Shown here: one piece after another, positions 10,831 to 21,358 of the stretch
Layout of the letters: each line of letters starts with the position of its first letter
Position numbering within the stretch: position 1 is the first letter of the stretch
DNA from: Porphyra umbilicalis
Lineage: Eukaryota > Rhodophyta > Bangiophyceae > Bangiales > Bangiaceae
Assembly: GCA_002049455.2 (NCBI GenBank)
Contig: KV918882.1
Span: forward strand, 62,001-126,000
DNA length: 64,000 nt
Direction: 5' to 3'
The notes under the pieces: generated by a model
What the model was told of the DNA's origin: nothing
Seen by the model: only the letters and a program-made list of their open reading frames with translations
The model's database searches: none
Translations under genes and position numbers: made by a program

Positions 10831-11010
10831 TGCCCCCCCCTGTGCGCAGAAGAGCGGACGATGGAAAACCCCAGCACAGAAGAAACGAACAGCAGAAGCC
10901 CAGTACATTCACCACAGCAAGCACAGCATACAAAGCCCAGAGTAAAGGCAAGACATAACGACAGTAAAGCGCACAAGCAAGCAAGCAAGCATACTCAGAA
11001 GCACTCACGA

Positions 11011-14000
11011 CTAGCGGCTCTCAGGAGAAGCATCATCACTGAAAATGAAATCCTTGTCCGAGTCATTCTTGGACGACCTCCCCGCGCTCTCCTCGTCGGA
11101 GTCGACGCGTCTGGTAATCCAATTTGACCGCCGCTTGCGCCGCACGACTGGCCTCTTCTCCGAGGCCGTCGGCGACAGCGGATGACGCATTCGGTTGACC
11201 CCGAATAGGTCGTCGATGGCTGCGTCCGTGCCGCTCGGCACGTCGTCGCCATCACCCCCGTCGCCCTCCACATTCGTACCCACATCGGCACCGCCATCAC
11301 CCCCGGCACCACCATCCCCCCCACCCCCGTCGTCCGCCCCATTCACGCTTCCAGCACCACCGCCGCCGTTACCTGCGCCGCCGCCCCCAACATCTCCACC
11401 CCGATCACCGCCGCCGCCATCAGGACCACGGCCTCCAGAAAGGTCGGGGTCGTCGTCGTCGTCAATGACAGCGACATCTTCCTTGCGTTGCGCGACCCAG
11501 TCGCGCACGAGCTTCTTGAGCTACGCGACCTCTGCCGGCGTGACGACCTCGCCACTCTCCCCCTTCTTGTCAACGGCGATATCCAACTCGATGGAGGCGT
11601 TGGGTACGCCCGGGTCGTCGGTGATGGTTGCACGCTCTTTGTTTCCCTTGTTGGTCGAGATCAGCGCGCCCCAGCCGTCTGTGCTACTGTCGATGTGCGC
11701 GTGCAGATACTTGAGCTCTTTGGCCCAGACCACCCTTCCCATCTTCACGACGCCACCGTGCAGACCCGAGGCGCTCGGCTTCTTGCTGCCGGCCGGGCGC
11801 AATTCCTTGACTCATATTTGCTCGAGAGAGAGGCGGACCTGTGTTAGGGAACGCCAGTACAGTGACATGACACAGCTCAGAGCATGAAAAAACGAGTACG
11901 TGCCACGGGATGATAGCATGAGCACGTAGCACACCGTCAGTACATTCGCCCAACACACACACCAGTGCGCAACACACACACCAGTCACACAATGCGTCCA
12001 GCACCTCATCGTACTAGTTGTCACACGCTTCCACTTGCACCAACTCAATCCGTACCTTGCTCAAGACAAATGCCAAGGTGGTGAGGTCCACCTTGACGAC
12101 GGCATTGCAGTTCTCCCCGCCCGGGAAGATACACTCCTCCAAGTTGCCGCCACAGTACAGAATGGTGGCCAACGTCGCGAGCACCGTCCCCCGCCGACCA
12201 GCGACAGACTCCAAGAAGCCATGCCCGCCGAGAAAGCCAGCCGCTGCCGTCTTCGACTGCCCGTCAAATGAGGCGCCCTCTGCCCAAGTCCGCTGGATGA
12301 CCTTTTTCAGGCTGCAGTGAATGTTATTCCTTGTCTTTCCCAATCACAGACGCAGCGCCACCGGGGCGGGCTCCTTGGCCTTCCTTGACGCCGACCCCGT
12401 CTTGCCCCGACCGCTCGCGCTGGGGGCCGCCGGTCGGTACACCGTCTTCAGCATGTCCTTCGCAGCTGCAACACCGACCCCATGCACGTCCATCACCACC
12501 TCCCGCAGCACGGCGTCGAGCGTGTCGGCAGAGTGAAAGCCGTCATCAGCCGACTTCGGTTGTACGAGCGCACGCAGTACACGCTTCGTCAGTACACGCC
12601 GAAGACCAAGAATGCGCGGCTGCCCAGATGACACGACGGGGGGCGCCTTCTGGCGTCTGACGAACGCCGACCGACGTAGGGTGAAGTGACGCTTCCCGTC
12701 ACCGGCGATACCCCCGCCAACGGCCTCGCTCGCACCGTCGCCGTCGCCGTCCCCGCCTGTAGCCCCGCCAGCGTCAGCAGCACGACTGACGCCAACGTCA
12801 CCACTGGGTGTAACGCCCACATCCGCGCCGACGACGCCCCCGCCCTCGTCGTCACCACCAGCGCCGTCGTTGTCGCCACTCCCGCCGCCGCCGTCCTTGC
12901 CAGCGCCACCGTCACCGCCCGCGTCAGCGGATCCATAAGAACCAACGAAGCCACCCGCGGGGCCCCCCGCGTCCACGGCGCAGGCCCCTTGGCGCTGCCG
13001 CTTCGCAGGGCGGGACGCGTCACGCACCAGGCCCACCTCGCCGACGGGCACCTCCGAGTTTACGGCAATGGAAGACGCCGCCATCGCCGCGATATAGGAG
13101 TTGTGCGCGGATATGTACGCATACAGCGTCGCGTCCCCGCCAGTAGGGCTCCAAGCGGGAGGGGCGACAGGAACCGCCGTGCCGCCGCGCATCCACTCGA
13201 GCGCGGTCACGACGGCGCTCGACTCGTCTGCCAACGCTTGCGCCCTCGTGCGCTTTCGTGACGGGGTTGATGGTGACTTGGAGGGAGGAGCGGGGTTGCT
13301 GTCAATGAGCAACCGCCGGTGGCCGTGCTTGCTGCCTTTCCAGCAGCTGAAGTCCAGCCTCGCTTGCCTGCATCACAAAACCACAAGAGGGAGGGAAGCA
13401 CAAGCGTCCAAGACACGCCCAGTCAGTACTTGCATGAGATATACCAACAACCACCTCGTCCAGTAAAGCAGCAGCAGTACAAAAACAGCACGAAAGAAGG
13501 AGAGTAAAAGAAATAGTCGAGTAAGCGGCACAAACGTACAGTTGGTGAGAGGCATTGGCGTTGGCGTTGCGAGTTGTTGTCCGCTTCTCACTTGCACTCC
13601 TACTACCAGAGCCAGCCGCCAACGTCCCCATGCGACCTGAATCACGCGTGCTGTTGACGTTAGAGCGAGGAGATGACGTCGCCGGACCGACTGGGTTGGC
13701 CTCATCCGCTGCCAAGGGCGCATCCACATCCATCGCGTCACCCGCGTCGTTTGCGTCGTCTGCGTCGCGCGCGTCGCCGATGTCGATGACGGCACCAGCG
13801 CTTGCATTGGTGGCGGCGGCCACTCCGGCACCCGTACTGGCCGCCGACGCCGGCCTGTCGACCACGCCTGCCGCACTGGCGGCGGCCACCGTGTTGGCGG
13901 CGATGCACACAGTCTCGGCGGTGATCATAGTCTTGGCGGAGGCGCCCGTACTGGCAGCGGCGTCCGTACTGGCAGCGGCGTCCGTCCTGGCAGCGGCGTC

Positions 14001-14903
14001 CGTACTGGCAGCACCGACCGCGTTGGTAGCCGGGGCGACCGTACTGACGGCGACCACCGTGTTGGCGGCTGGGGCAACCGTACTGGCAGCGGCGAGCGTG
14101 TTGGCAGTGGTGGCTCCGGGGGGGGCGGGGCCGTCCGAGGTGGCGGTGGAAGCGCCCGTGCTGGTGGCAGCGACCGTATTGACAGCGGGGCTGCCCTTGT
14201 TGGCGGCGGCGACCGTACTGGCGGGGGCGACCGTACTGGCGGGGGCGACCGTACTCGTGGGGGCGCCCTTGGGGGCAGCGGGGGCGACCGTACTGGCGGG
14301 GGCGACCGTGTTGGCAGCGGGGGAGACCGTCCTGTTGGCGGCGACCGCGGGGGCCGCGGGGTCCACCAGGCGGGCTGCCGCGTGCGTGCTGGCGCCGCTA
14401 ATAAAGGAAGCGGCGGCGACCGTGTTGGTGCTCGCCCTAGCGGTGGCGATCATGTTGACGGCCGCAACCAGCCTCACGGCGGCTGCCGCGATCGTGTCGG
14501 GCGACACGGCGGGATCCCGAGCCCCGTCCGTCAGCGGCACTGGCGTGATGTCCGGCACGGGAAGCGGAGTCCCCAGGGTAGGAAACGGCGGCAGCAAAGG
14601 CGGGGTGGGTGGAAGAATGAGGCCGTTGACGAGCACGGAGGCCGATGCGGCGGTCGGTTCTGGGGCCAGCCTGCCAGCAGGGTCGACATGGCCCGCGTCA
14701 ACACGGCCGACACAACCGACGTGGCCGCCGTGGAGACCCTCACTGTCACCGGAGCCGGCAACGTAGCCGGTGGCTGCCGGACCACTGACAGGGGGCATTG
14801 CTGCCGGGCCGGCGGTCACACCGTCAATGTGTCCCGCATTCGCGGCGGCCAGTGCGTGACTAGCGACCTCAAGAAGGCGACTCACGTCGTCCAACAGAGT
14901 CAT
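11011..14903 (-). pseudogene. three-exon accessory gene of a DNA transposon, with three in-frame stop codons
   Basis: Function unknown. I infer exons 13540-14903, 12056-13367 and 11011-11838, read on minus from the ATG at 14903. Intron 1 is 13368-13539 (GTACGT...ATGCAG) and intron 2 is 11839-12055 (GTACGG...ACACAG). Joined, the length is a multiple of three and the frame holds throughout, but it contains TGA at 12344-12346, TGA at 11812-11814 and TAG at 11521-11523. Exon 1 is rich in short Ala/Ser/Thr/Val/Pro repeats; exon 2 holds a basic segment ending in RKRTRAQ and glycine/aspartate-rich linkers; exon 3 ends in a Ser/Asp/Glu-rich tail. The predicted product is about 1170 residues. It diverges from the transposase-like gene at 15649, and its C-terminal part weakly resembles the accessory protein at 30156-31670. 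The broken frame suggests a decayed element; readthrough is less likely. Confidence 0.55.
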
Positions 14904-15648
14904 ACCTCCTGGCGGCGGGGAGCGTGAAGGGGGATTGGGTGGATGGGTTGGAGGGGGAAGCGGGTGTCGGCAGAAGGGGTGAGGCCAGGAAGGCGAGGGG
15001 AGAGAGGGAACAGCCGCGAACGATGCGGGAGAACGGGAGCAGCCCACGAGTCATCAGTCCACGGGCCATGACGGTGACGCCCGTCGCTTGCTCTCAAGAG
15101 CGCAACGTTGAGTCGAGTCGTCGTTGCGGGCCCGCTGCGGGCCCGCTCCGTCGAGGCCGTGCAGCAGCCTGCAACAGCACACGATCTTGTGTTGGCAGAT
15201 TAGTGCTGGACAGGTGTGCTACGGACAACTGACCTGGACTGGGTCAGCTAAAGACGGCTCCCCGGACGTGCTCGACAGCACTGAGCCTGAGTAAGTGTAC
15301 AGCCGGGTACGGTACACATTGCTGTCAGCACTGTGCTGATTGTATTTAAATAACTAAAGAGAGGGGCTACCTTATTCTATAGTGGTACTACTTCGTGTAT
15401 TGGTTGTACTGTGCTGGACCAATGAATTGGACGGATCAATACTGTCGTGAGTACACACCACCTGTCGTGAGTACACAGCTGTCGTGAGTACGCACCTGTC
15501 GCGAGTACACACCTGTAGTGCGTACACACCGGTCGCGAGCACGCACCGTCGGACGCGCCGCTAGACGCCCTGCACCGTTTCACCGTCCGTTGGCTTTGGC
15601 CTCTGTCCTGACTTTTGATGTGACGACCAATCGCGCCCGACTGTGGCT
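14904..15648. promoter_or_regulatory. shared divergent promoter region of the 11-19 kb transposon-like gene pair
   Basis: These 745 bp separate the start codons of two outward-facing genes. The region contains a TATA-like TATTTAAATAA at 15343-15353 and the direct-repeat cluster at 15441-15548. GTACTG/CAGTAC words are frequent. The regulatory role is inferred from position only. Confidence 0.5.
15441..15548. repeat. six ~17-bp direct repeats in the divergent promoter
   Basis: The word CTGTCGTGAGTACACAC or a close variant recurs about six times, starting near 15442, 15462, 15480, 15497, 15513 and 15530. Later copies vary to CTGTCGCGAGTACACAC, CTGTAGTGCGTACACAC and CGGTCGCGAGCACGCAC. Spacing is 16-20 bp, near two helical turns, as expected for an array of binding sites of one DNA-binding protein, for example the element's own accessory protein. 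That role is inference. Confidence 0.65.
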
Positions 15649-18600
15649 ATGTTTCCCTTTCGGGTTGCAAGTTGCGGCCGCATGCTGCGCTCTTCTGTTG
15701 GCGAGTCGCGGCACTTCAACGCGTCGCACTGCCACGACGTGCCCCCCGTCAATCCTACGGCTGTACCTGTCAATACAAGAAGTATCGAGACCGACGATGA
15801 CAGGCCTTTACTACCTGGCCAGGACGACGACGATCCCATGCTGGGCGATCAAGACGCGGCCACGTCTCACCCAACTGGCCCTGCTGGCGGACATGTCGGG
15901 GCAGTTGGGACAGTTGCAGCACTCCCATCGGATGTATTTCTCGAGCTTGCCAGGACGCTCACGTGTGAGCACCGTCGTGTTCGTGCCCGTCGAGGAAAAC
16001 TATCTGCCCAGGAAAGGCGTGCACGCCAACCTGACGGTCGGCATGGAGGTCAGCGGCGGCGGCGGCATCGGCGCTCGTGGAACTGTACTGTTGGAGAAAG
16101 CTGTACTGCACAAGAGGACGGATGTACTCTGGACGCGTCTGGCGAGCGTTCTCGTACACCAGCGTGGGGCGCCACGGGTGATGACACTTCGCCGCGAGGT
16201 GGTGGGCGATTGTCAGCGTCTGATAGTGGCTCGGACGAAGAAGACGGTGACCCTGACCGTCGCTTGTGTGACGACGTTTTTTCGCGCTACGAGCGCTTTG
16301 CTGATACAGACCAGTCTACGATGGCTTTTCCCATGCTGGGGGGTCGCGTTGAGCCGTGGCAGCGAGATGGTCTCAAGCACGTCTTCGTCCATGCCTGTAC
16401 TGTTGGCAGCGGGGGGGTGATGACGCAGCGCGAGCTCAAGGCCCTGTATAACTACACGCTGCAGGTCGAAGCGGCCACGGATGCTGCCACGACAAGACCT
16501 TTCACGGATGCTTTCAAGACGGTCTGGCGCTTCATTGCCGCCGTGCGCCGCTACAAGCGGACCCTCATTGCGCCGCTCAATTGGAGGAAGGTCATCATGA
16601 AGATTGACGGGCGCCAGTACACCGTCTTTTTCAGAGACGCACGACAAGCCGCTCAAGACGAGGTGATGCGTGCCCAACCCGAGGACCTGTACTGGGGGGC
16701 ATCCCCGTCTACTGAACATGATGCTGGGTCGATGGACGCCAGTACAGGCGCCAGTATGACCGCACCGGACACCGTACTGTGCAACGCATGGGACGGAGAA
16801 ATGTACAAGCGGCAAAAGGAGCACGTTGACGGTACCTTACATCCAGGGACGCGTGTGCTGGGGTTCTATATGTACTCCGACTCCACTGTACTGAGCAGCA
16901 GCGGCGCTGTGTCGGCCTACCCTTTGCGGATGCGGGTCATCAACATCAACACAGATGAGGTGCGGTGGGTCACCCTGGCGTACATCCCGCAGGTGGAGGC
17001 CAAGTTTCTCGAGACCATGAAGGGCCAGGAAGTACGTGCCGAGTTGCTGCAGCGCATCCTACATGATGTATTCCGGACAAGTCTGCTGGCAAGTCATGAC
17101 GGGACGTGGCTCAATCTTCCAGGTGGTGGTTGCGTGCGTGTCTCTCCCCGTGCTCTTCTGTACGTATGTGACCAACCCGAGGAGCGCGCAGTCATGTGTC
17201 TTAAGGGGTCCGGCTGCCTCTTCCCGTTGCACGGCATGCACTGTTGGGCGGGACAGCTCCTGTACGGTGGCGGGCACGAATGCTCCCCCAAGGGATGTGC
17301 ACGAGACTGTGCGGGCGCAACTGCGCAATGTGCTGATGGGTGACTTCCGCGGTGCTGGCGCGATGCGTACTGAGGCGGAGATGGCGCACAGTTTGAACAG
17401 CATGGTTCCTGCTCTGGCTGCATGGGCGGGGCTTGGCAACGGCCCGCGTATGCTGTATCGTTTGCCAGGGTTTGACCGCCTCCACGTATGTTTCTCATGC
17501 TGTATGTGCGTCTTTTCGGTATCGTCCTGTTTGTGGATGCTCCGTACTACGACTGCGTCCTGTGGAGTCCCGGACGCTTGTGTTGGTACCGGGTGTCAGC
17601 TCACTAACGACACGTTGCATGTGCATTCCCGTTCGTGTTGGTACTGTGCTGTGGTCTGGGTGTGATCAGGTCATGGACGTTGGTATCAACCGCATGGTCG
17701 CAAACGCGGTACCCGAGTACCTCCGGAAGATTGCTATGCCGGGTGGCCATGTACGGCTTGGCACAGTCACCAATTCCGAGCGCGCCATCAACATGCGGTT
17801 CAAGCATGCCTCACGCCGTGCACGAGTGCCACACATACACCCCGGGTACGCCAGAGTATAGAGAACGAAGGTGTTTTGTATTGGGTGACGAGTAGGGAAC
17901 GATCGGTGACAGCGACGCGCGGTTGAGTAGCTCATCGACCTATACTGACATGGAGATTGACACTTATACCCGATTCCTTGTAAGCTAGCGTTGTGTACTA
18001 TCTCTTTCATGTACTGGCTTCGATTCTATCTCCCTCGTGCGTAGGTATTTTGTACCCAAGGCTACGAAGCAGGCAACGATGACGGGTAGCGAGCACCGAC
18101 GGGCTCTGCCGTTCTTGCCCTTTGCCGTCGTCGCCACCATTGGCTCCGCGCAGAACGAGACGGACCACCGGCTTCTGACGAGGGCCGTGTGTGAGCTGGT
18201 GGCAGTGACGAACGAGATCTTTGCTGAGAGGTGTACTGGCGGTGGGATCACTGGCGCACAAGCGGCGGCAGTTGCTGAACGGGCACAGAAATGGGTCATC
18301 GATTACTACCAGCCGTTGCTCGGTCCGTCGCATACTACGAAGTTGCACCGCCTTTCCGTGCATCTACTTGACGAGTTCCGTCTGCGGGGAAATTTGTTCG
18401 ACGGGAACACGGGCTACAATGAGACGCTGCACAAGGCAGTGATAGCGGCGTACAAGGCCACCAAGAAGAGGCGTGACCAGTTCGTTGAGCAGCTGCTGTT
18501 GAACCAGCAGGTGGCTGCCTTATTGCTGGAGGAAGAGGAGCGCCCAATCGCAGCGGGCTCAGCTGCAACGCCAGTACACGCCGGACTACGGCAAGTCATC

Positions 18601-19066
18601 CCCCCCTGGGCGTGGCCGGGTGGCCAACACCATTCGTGCGGCAGCGAGCTTTCATGGCGCTCCTTGGTATGACTGGCTGCAGTACCGCGAGCCCGGTGGC
18701 AACAAATTCTACGGTCAAGCTGCGCTCTTTGTACAGTCCCGAACTGGGAGACGGAAGCGGCTGGTGGTTCGGCGGGCAGAGGAAGCGGCACCTCGTGAGG
18801 GTTGTGTACTGACGGACTACGGGTGTCAGCGACTGCGATGGGCGGTACCGTCCGGTGGGAATGCGGCTCGTCTGGACGTCGTGGAGGTCAGCGACATTGT
18901 GGGCTGGGTTGCAGTGGAGCATGACTGGGAGGACCTTTGTGAGCGGCATGGCTTGCTTGTCATTCCTAACGAGGTACAATCCACCGCTGCAGAGCTGCGC
19001 GCCGCCCGCTTTTTTGTGAACGCATTCGCGGTCAGCGATGCGGGAGAGGAGACGGATGACGAATGA
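15649..19066 (+). pseudogene. Plavaka/CACTA-like transposase, three exons, two frameshifts
   Basis: Inferred exons are 15649-17485, 17670-17845 and 18045-19066. Intron 1 is 17486-17669 (GTATGT...GATCAG) and intron 2 is 17846-18044 (GTACGC...GCGTAG); both joins preserve the frame and restore family motifs. Recognisable pieces are a segment with YSDSTVLSSSGAVSAYPL and VTLAYIP (about 16870-16990); a cysteine cluster with CTACTVG (about 17230); LPGFDRLH joined to VMDVGINRMV across intron 1; HIHPGYFVP joined across intron 2 to TMTGSEHRR; and a C-terminal LHRLSVHLL...NETLHKA block (about 18340-18440). This order matches Plavaka-type transposases of the CACTA superfamily. The frame shifts once near 17220-17235 and again near 18550-18575, so no single product can be made as assembled. 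The start is the first ATG; a GTG lies six bases upstream. Confidence 0.6.
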
Positions 19067-19252
19067 TGGGGGGAGGGGGGGGGGAGGAGGGCGGGGGGGT
19101 GGGCTGGGGTGTTGGTGGGGCGGGAGGGGTAGACGAGCAAGGCAGTTGTGCCTCTCGGAGCTTCAATCAATGCGTGTCGCGAAGGTCTCGGTTAAGGGAC
19201 GTGTCAGAAGTAATGAAGCGTTTGGGACCCGGCCGGTCGCAGTAAAGAAAGT

Positions 19253-19495
19253 GATGTGTGACCCTCAGACCTGCTGCTTCTACGTGCTGAACGCTGGTAG
19301 CTTCTGGCATTCCAGGGACGCCCCACACAGATTGATGTGTGACCCCCAGAACTGTTGCTTCTACGTGCTGAACGCTGGTGGCTTCTGGCATTCCAGGGAC
19401 GCCCCACACAGATTGATGTGTGACCCCCAGACCTGTTGCTTCTACGTGCTGAACGCTGGTGGCTTCTGGCAGTCCAGGGACGCCGCACACAGATT
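19253..19495. repeat. three tandem 81-bp repeats
   Basis: Units at 19253-19333, 19334-19414 and 19415-19495 differ by only a few bases; each starts GATGTGTGACCC and ends CACACAGATT. Because 81 is a multiple of three, a 27-residue repeat (MCDPQTCCFYVLNAG...) is open in one plus frame. The frame begins inside the upstream transposase and has no other support, so I treat it as a minisatellite. Confidence 0.85.
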
Positions 19496-19499
19496 GATG

Positions 19500-20992
19500 T
19501 GTGACAAACCGTCCTGACTGGCCCTGGCGCGCTGCGAAACGACGAAGACACAACCGATTTTCTTGTGTGCGCGTCACTTGTAGCCTGCTTCAGCAGGGGC
19601 TACAAGCCCACGAATCTGGTCCGATTTACCTGGTACACCCCACGGCGCCAGCACGTGGAACTTGTAGCCCACGTTCTGGACCCCCCCCTCCCCCAAATGC
19701 CGTGCGTTCGGCCCCCCCCCACGGCCGCCGCTCCGAATTGATGCCAGTAAGGCAATCGTGCCTGTAGTACATGAAATCTAGCCTAGTACGCGTGTTAGTA
19801 CACGTCTAGTATGCGCCCCACTTTCCCGACGATGTGGACAACTATAGAACAATTTCCGGGGCCGCTCTGAGAATCATTCTGGGAACAGTCCTGGGAACAG
19901 TCCTGGGAACTGTCCCAGAGGTGTCCCAGGCGAAAAAGATAGAAAATCTCGCCAATTATTCCACATCTTGAACTGATGCAGTACTTTCTGCGCCGGATTT
20001 TTCACCTTGTGGTAGAGACGTTGTGGGCACAGTCGCGTGCATGAAGGGAGCCAGGCTGTGCAGGGGAGCAGGCTGTGCACGGACTCGAACTTCCATTGTC
20101 TCGGATGGGACGTGTACATTTACTGAGATTCTGAAGCTGATGAGTGGCCCGCTGTGCTACGCGCGTGACTGATGCGAGGAAGCTGAGCTTCGTCTTGTAT
20201 CACGAGATTGAGTTTATGATCGCAAATTGATGAAGATGCCAGTTGTTGGACTTAGCCAAATAAGAGAAACTGCCTCGGAAAGTCGCCGGCACGAGCCTCC
20301 TGCCAGTAACTACCGAGACATGGGTGCGTCTGGACTCGAGGGGGTGACAAACTCCTGGGTCACGCTTTCACAAAGTGCTGTTCTTCGATCCCGATATAGG
20401 GGCTCTTGAGATGCCTGCTTCTGTGCAGAGGAGTGGACTCTGCTGAGCACTCGGGTACGGCGTACGACTGGCTCCATCTGTCGACTCTGTATTGACCTTT
20501 CCAGTGAGCCTTTAAGCCAGACTTGGGCCACGTCAGGCAATATGTGACAGGCTCCCCGGCCTCCTCACTGTGTAAAGCAGCTGATGCTGCCGTACGAACA
20601 CAGCCGTTGCCATCTTTGTGCGCACCTGCCGGTCGAGCTTGAGGATTGCCTTGGAGAGTCGAGAACCTCGACAAGAGGCCATTCCTGGGGAAGGCCCTGC
20701 AAATTTTGGAAACACGACTCATAATGATTCTCAGGATCGTTCGAAGCAGCAGTTCTGAGAACAGTTCCAGAGCGAGCATGGACCGGACCAAGAAGGACCT
20801 GTGATCCGCTCGCAGTACTATTCAGGAACGATTCTCTAATCAAGCGAAGCCAAATTGGTGGGCTGTTTGGGAGCGAGTGCTGGTTTGATACACCATGCAT
20901 TGGCAACTATCCTGTGAAGATCTCATTATCTTATTCCTGACAACGCCATTTTTCTCCCGAGAATCTTTCACAAAGCACGGTGAACAACAGCT
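19500..20992. other. no recognisable gene; ~1.5 kb between two minisatellites
   Basis: Nothing coding was recognised. The only structure is the word TGGGAACAGTCC, repeated back to back near 19880-19910. A related segment near 20720-20770 shares GAATCATTCT/ATGATTCTCAGG and GAACAGTTCCAG-type words. These may be decayed ends of a mobile element. Confidence 0.4.
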
Positions 20993-21358
20993 GCGAGCGT
21001 GGTGGTGCCCTCCTGCCACACCCCCTCCCGGGCAGGGCCCACCACCAACAGCTGCGAGCGTGGTGGTGCTCTCCCGCCACACCCCCTCCCGGGTAGGGCC
21101 CACAACCAACAGCTGCAAGCGTGGTGGTGCCCACCCACCACACCCCCTTCCGGGCAGGGCCCACCACCAACAGTTGCGAGCGTGGTGGAGCCGTCCCGCC
21201 ATATTCCCTCCCGGGCAGGGCCCACCACCAAGAGTTGCGAGCGTGGTGGTGCTCTCCCGCCACACCCCTTCCCGAGCAGGGCCCACCACTAACAGCTGCG
21301 AGCGTGGTGGTGCCCACCCACCACACCCCCTTCCGGGCAGGGCCCAGCACGAACAGCT
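20993..21358. repeat. six tandem 61-bp repeats
   Basis: Units start GCGAGCGTGGTGGTGC and contain CACCCCCTCCCGGGCAGGGC followed by CCACCA. Starts at 20993, 21054, 21115, 21176, 21237 and 21298 give an exact 61-bp period. As 61 is not a multiple of three, the long open frames across this array on both strands are artefacts. A solitary relative lies at 1636-1676. Confidence 0.9.

Noticed and set aside
8553..11127. Open frames of 530-800 codons encoding Pro/His/Ala/Arg-rich proteins on plus, and 300-490 codons on minus
   Set aside because: They lie over the 95-bp minisatellite; several frames on both strands are open at once, so this is repeat composition and not coding.
11521..12346. Selenocysteine or a variant genetic code to explain in-frame TGA/TAG
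   Set aside because: The gag-pol, WD40 and transposase-half frames end at ordinary stops and do not use TGA or TAG internally; both TGA and TAG interrupt the same broken gene, which fits decay better.
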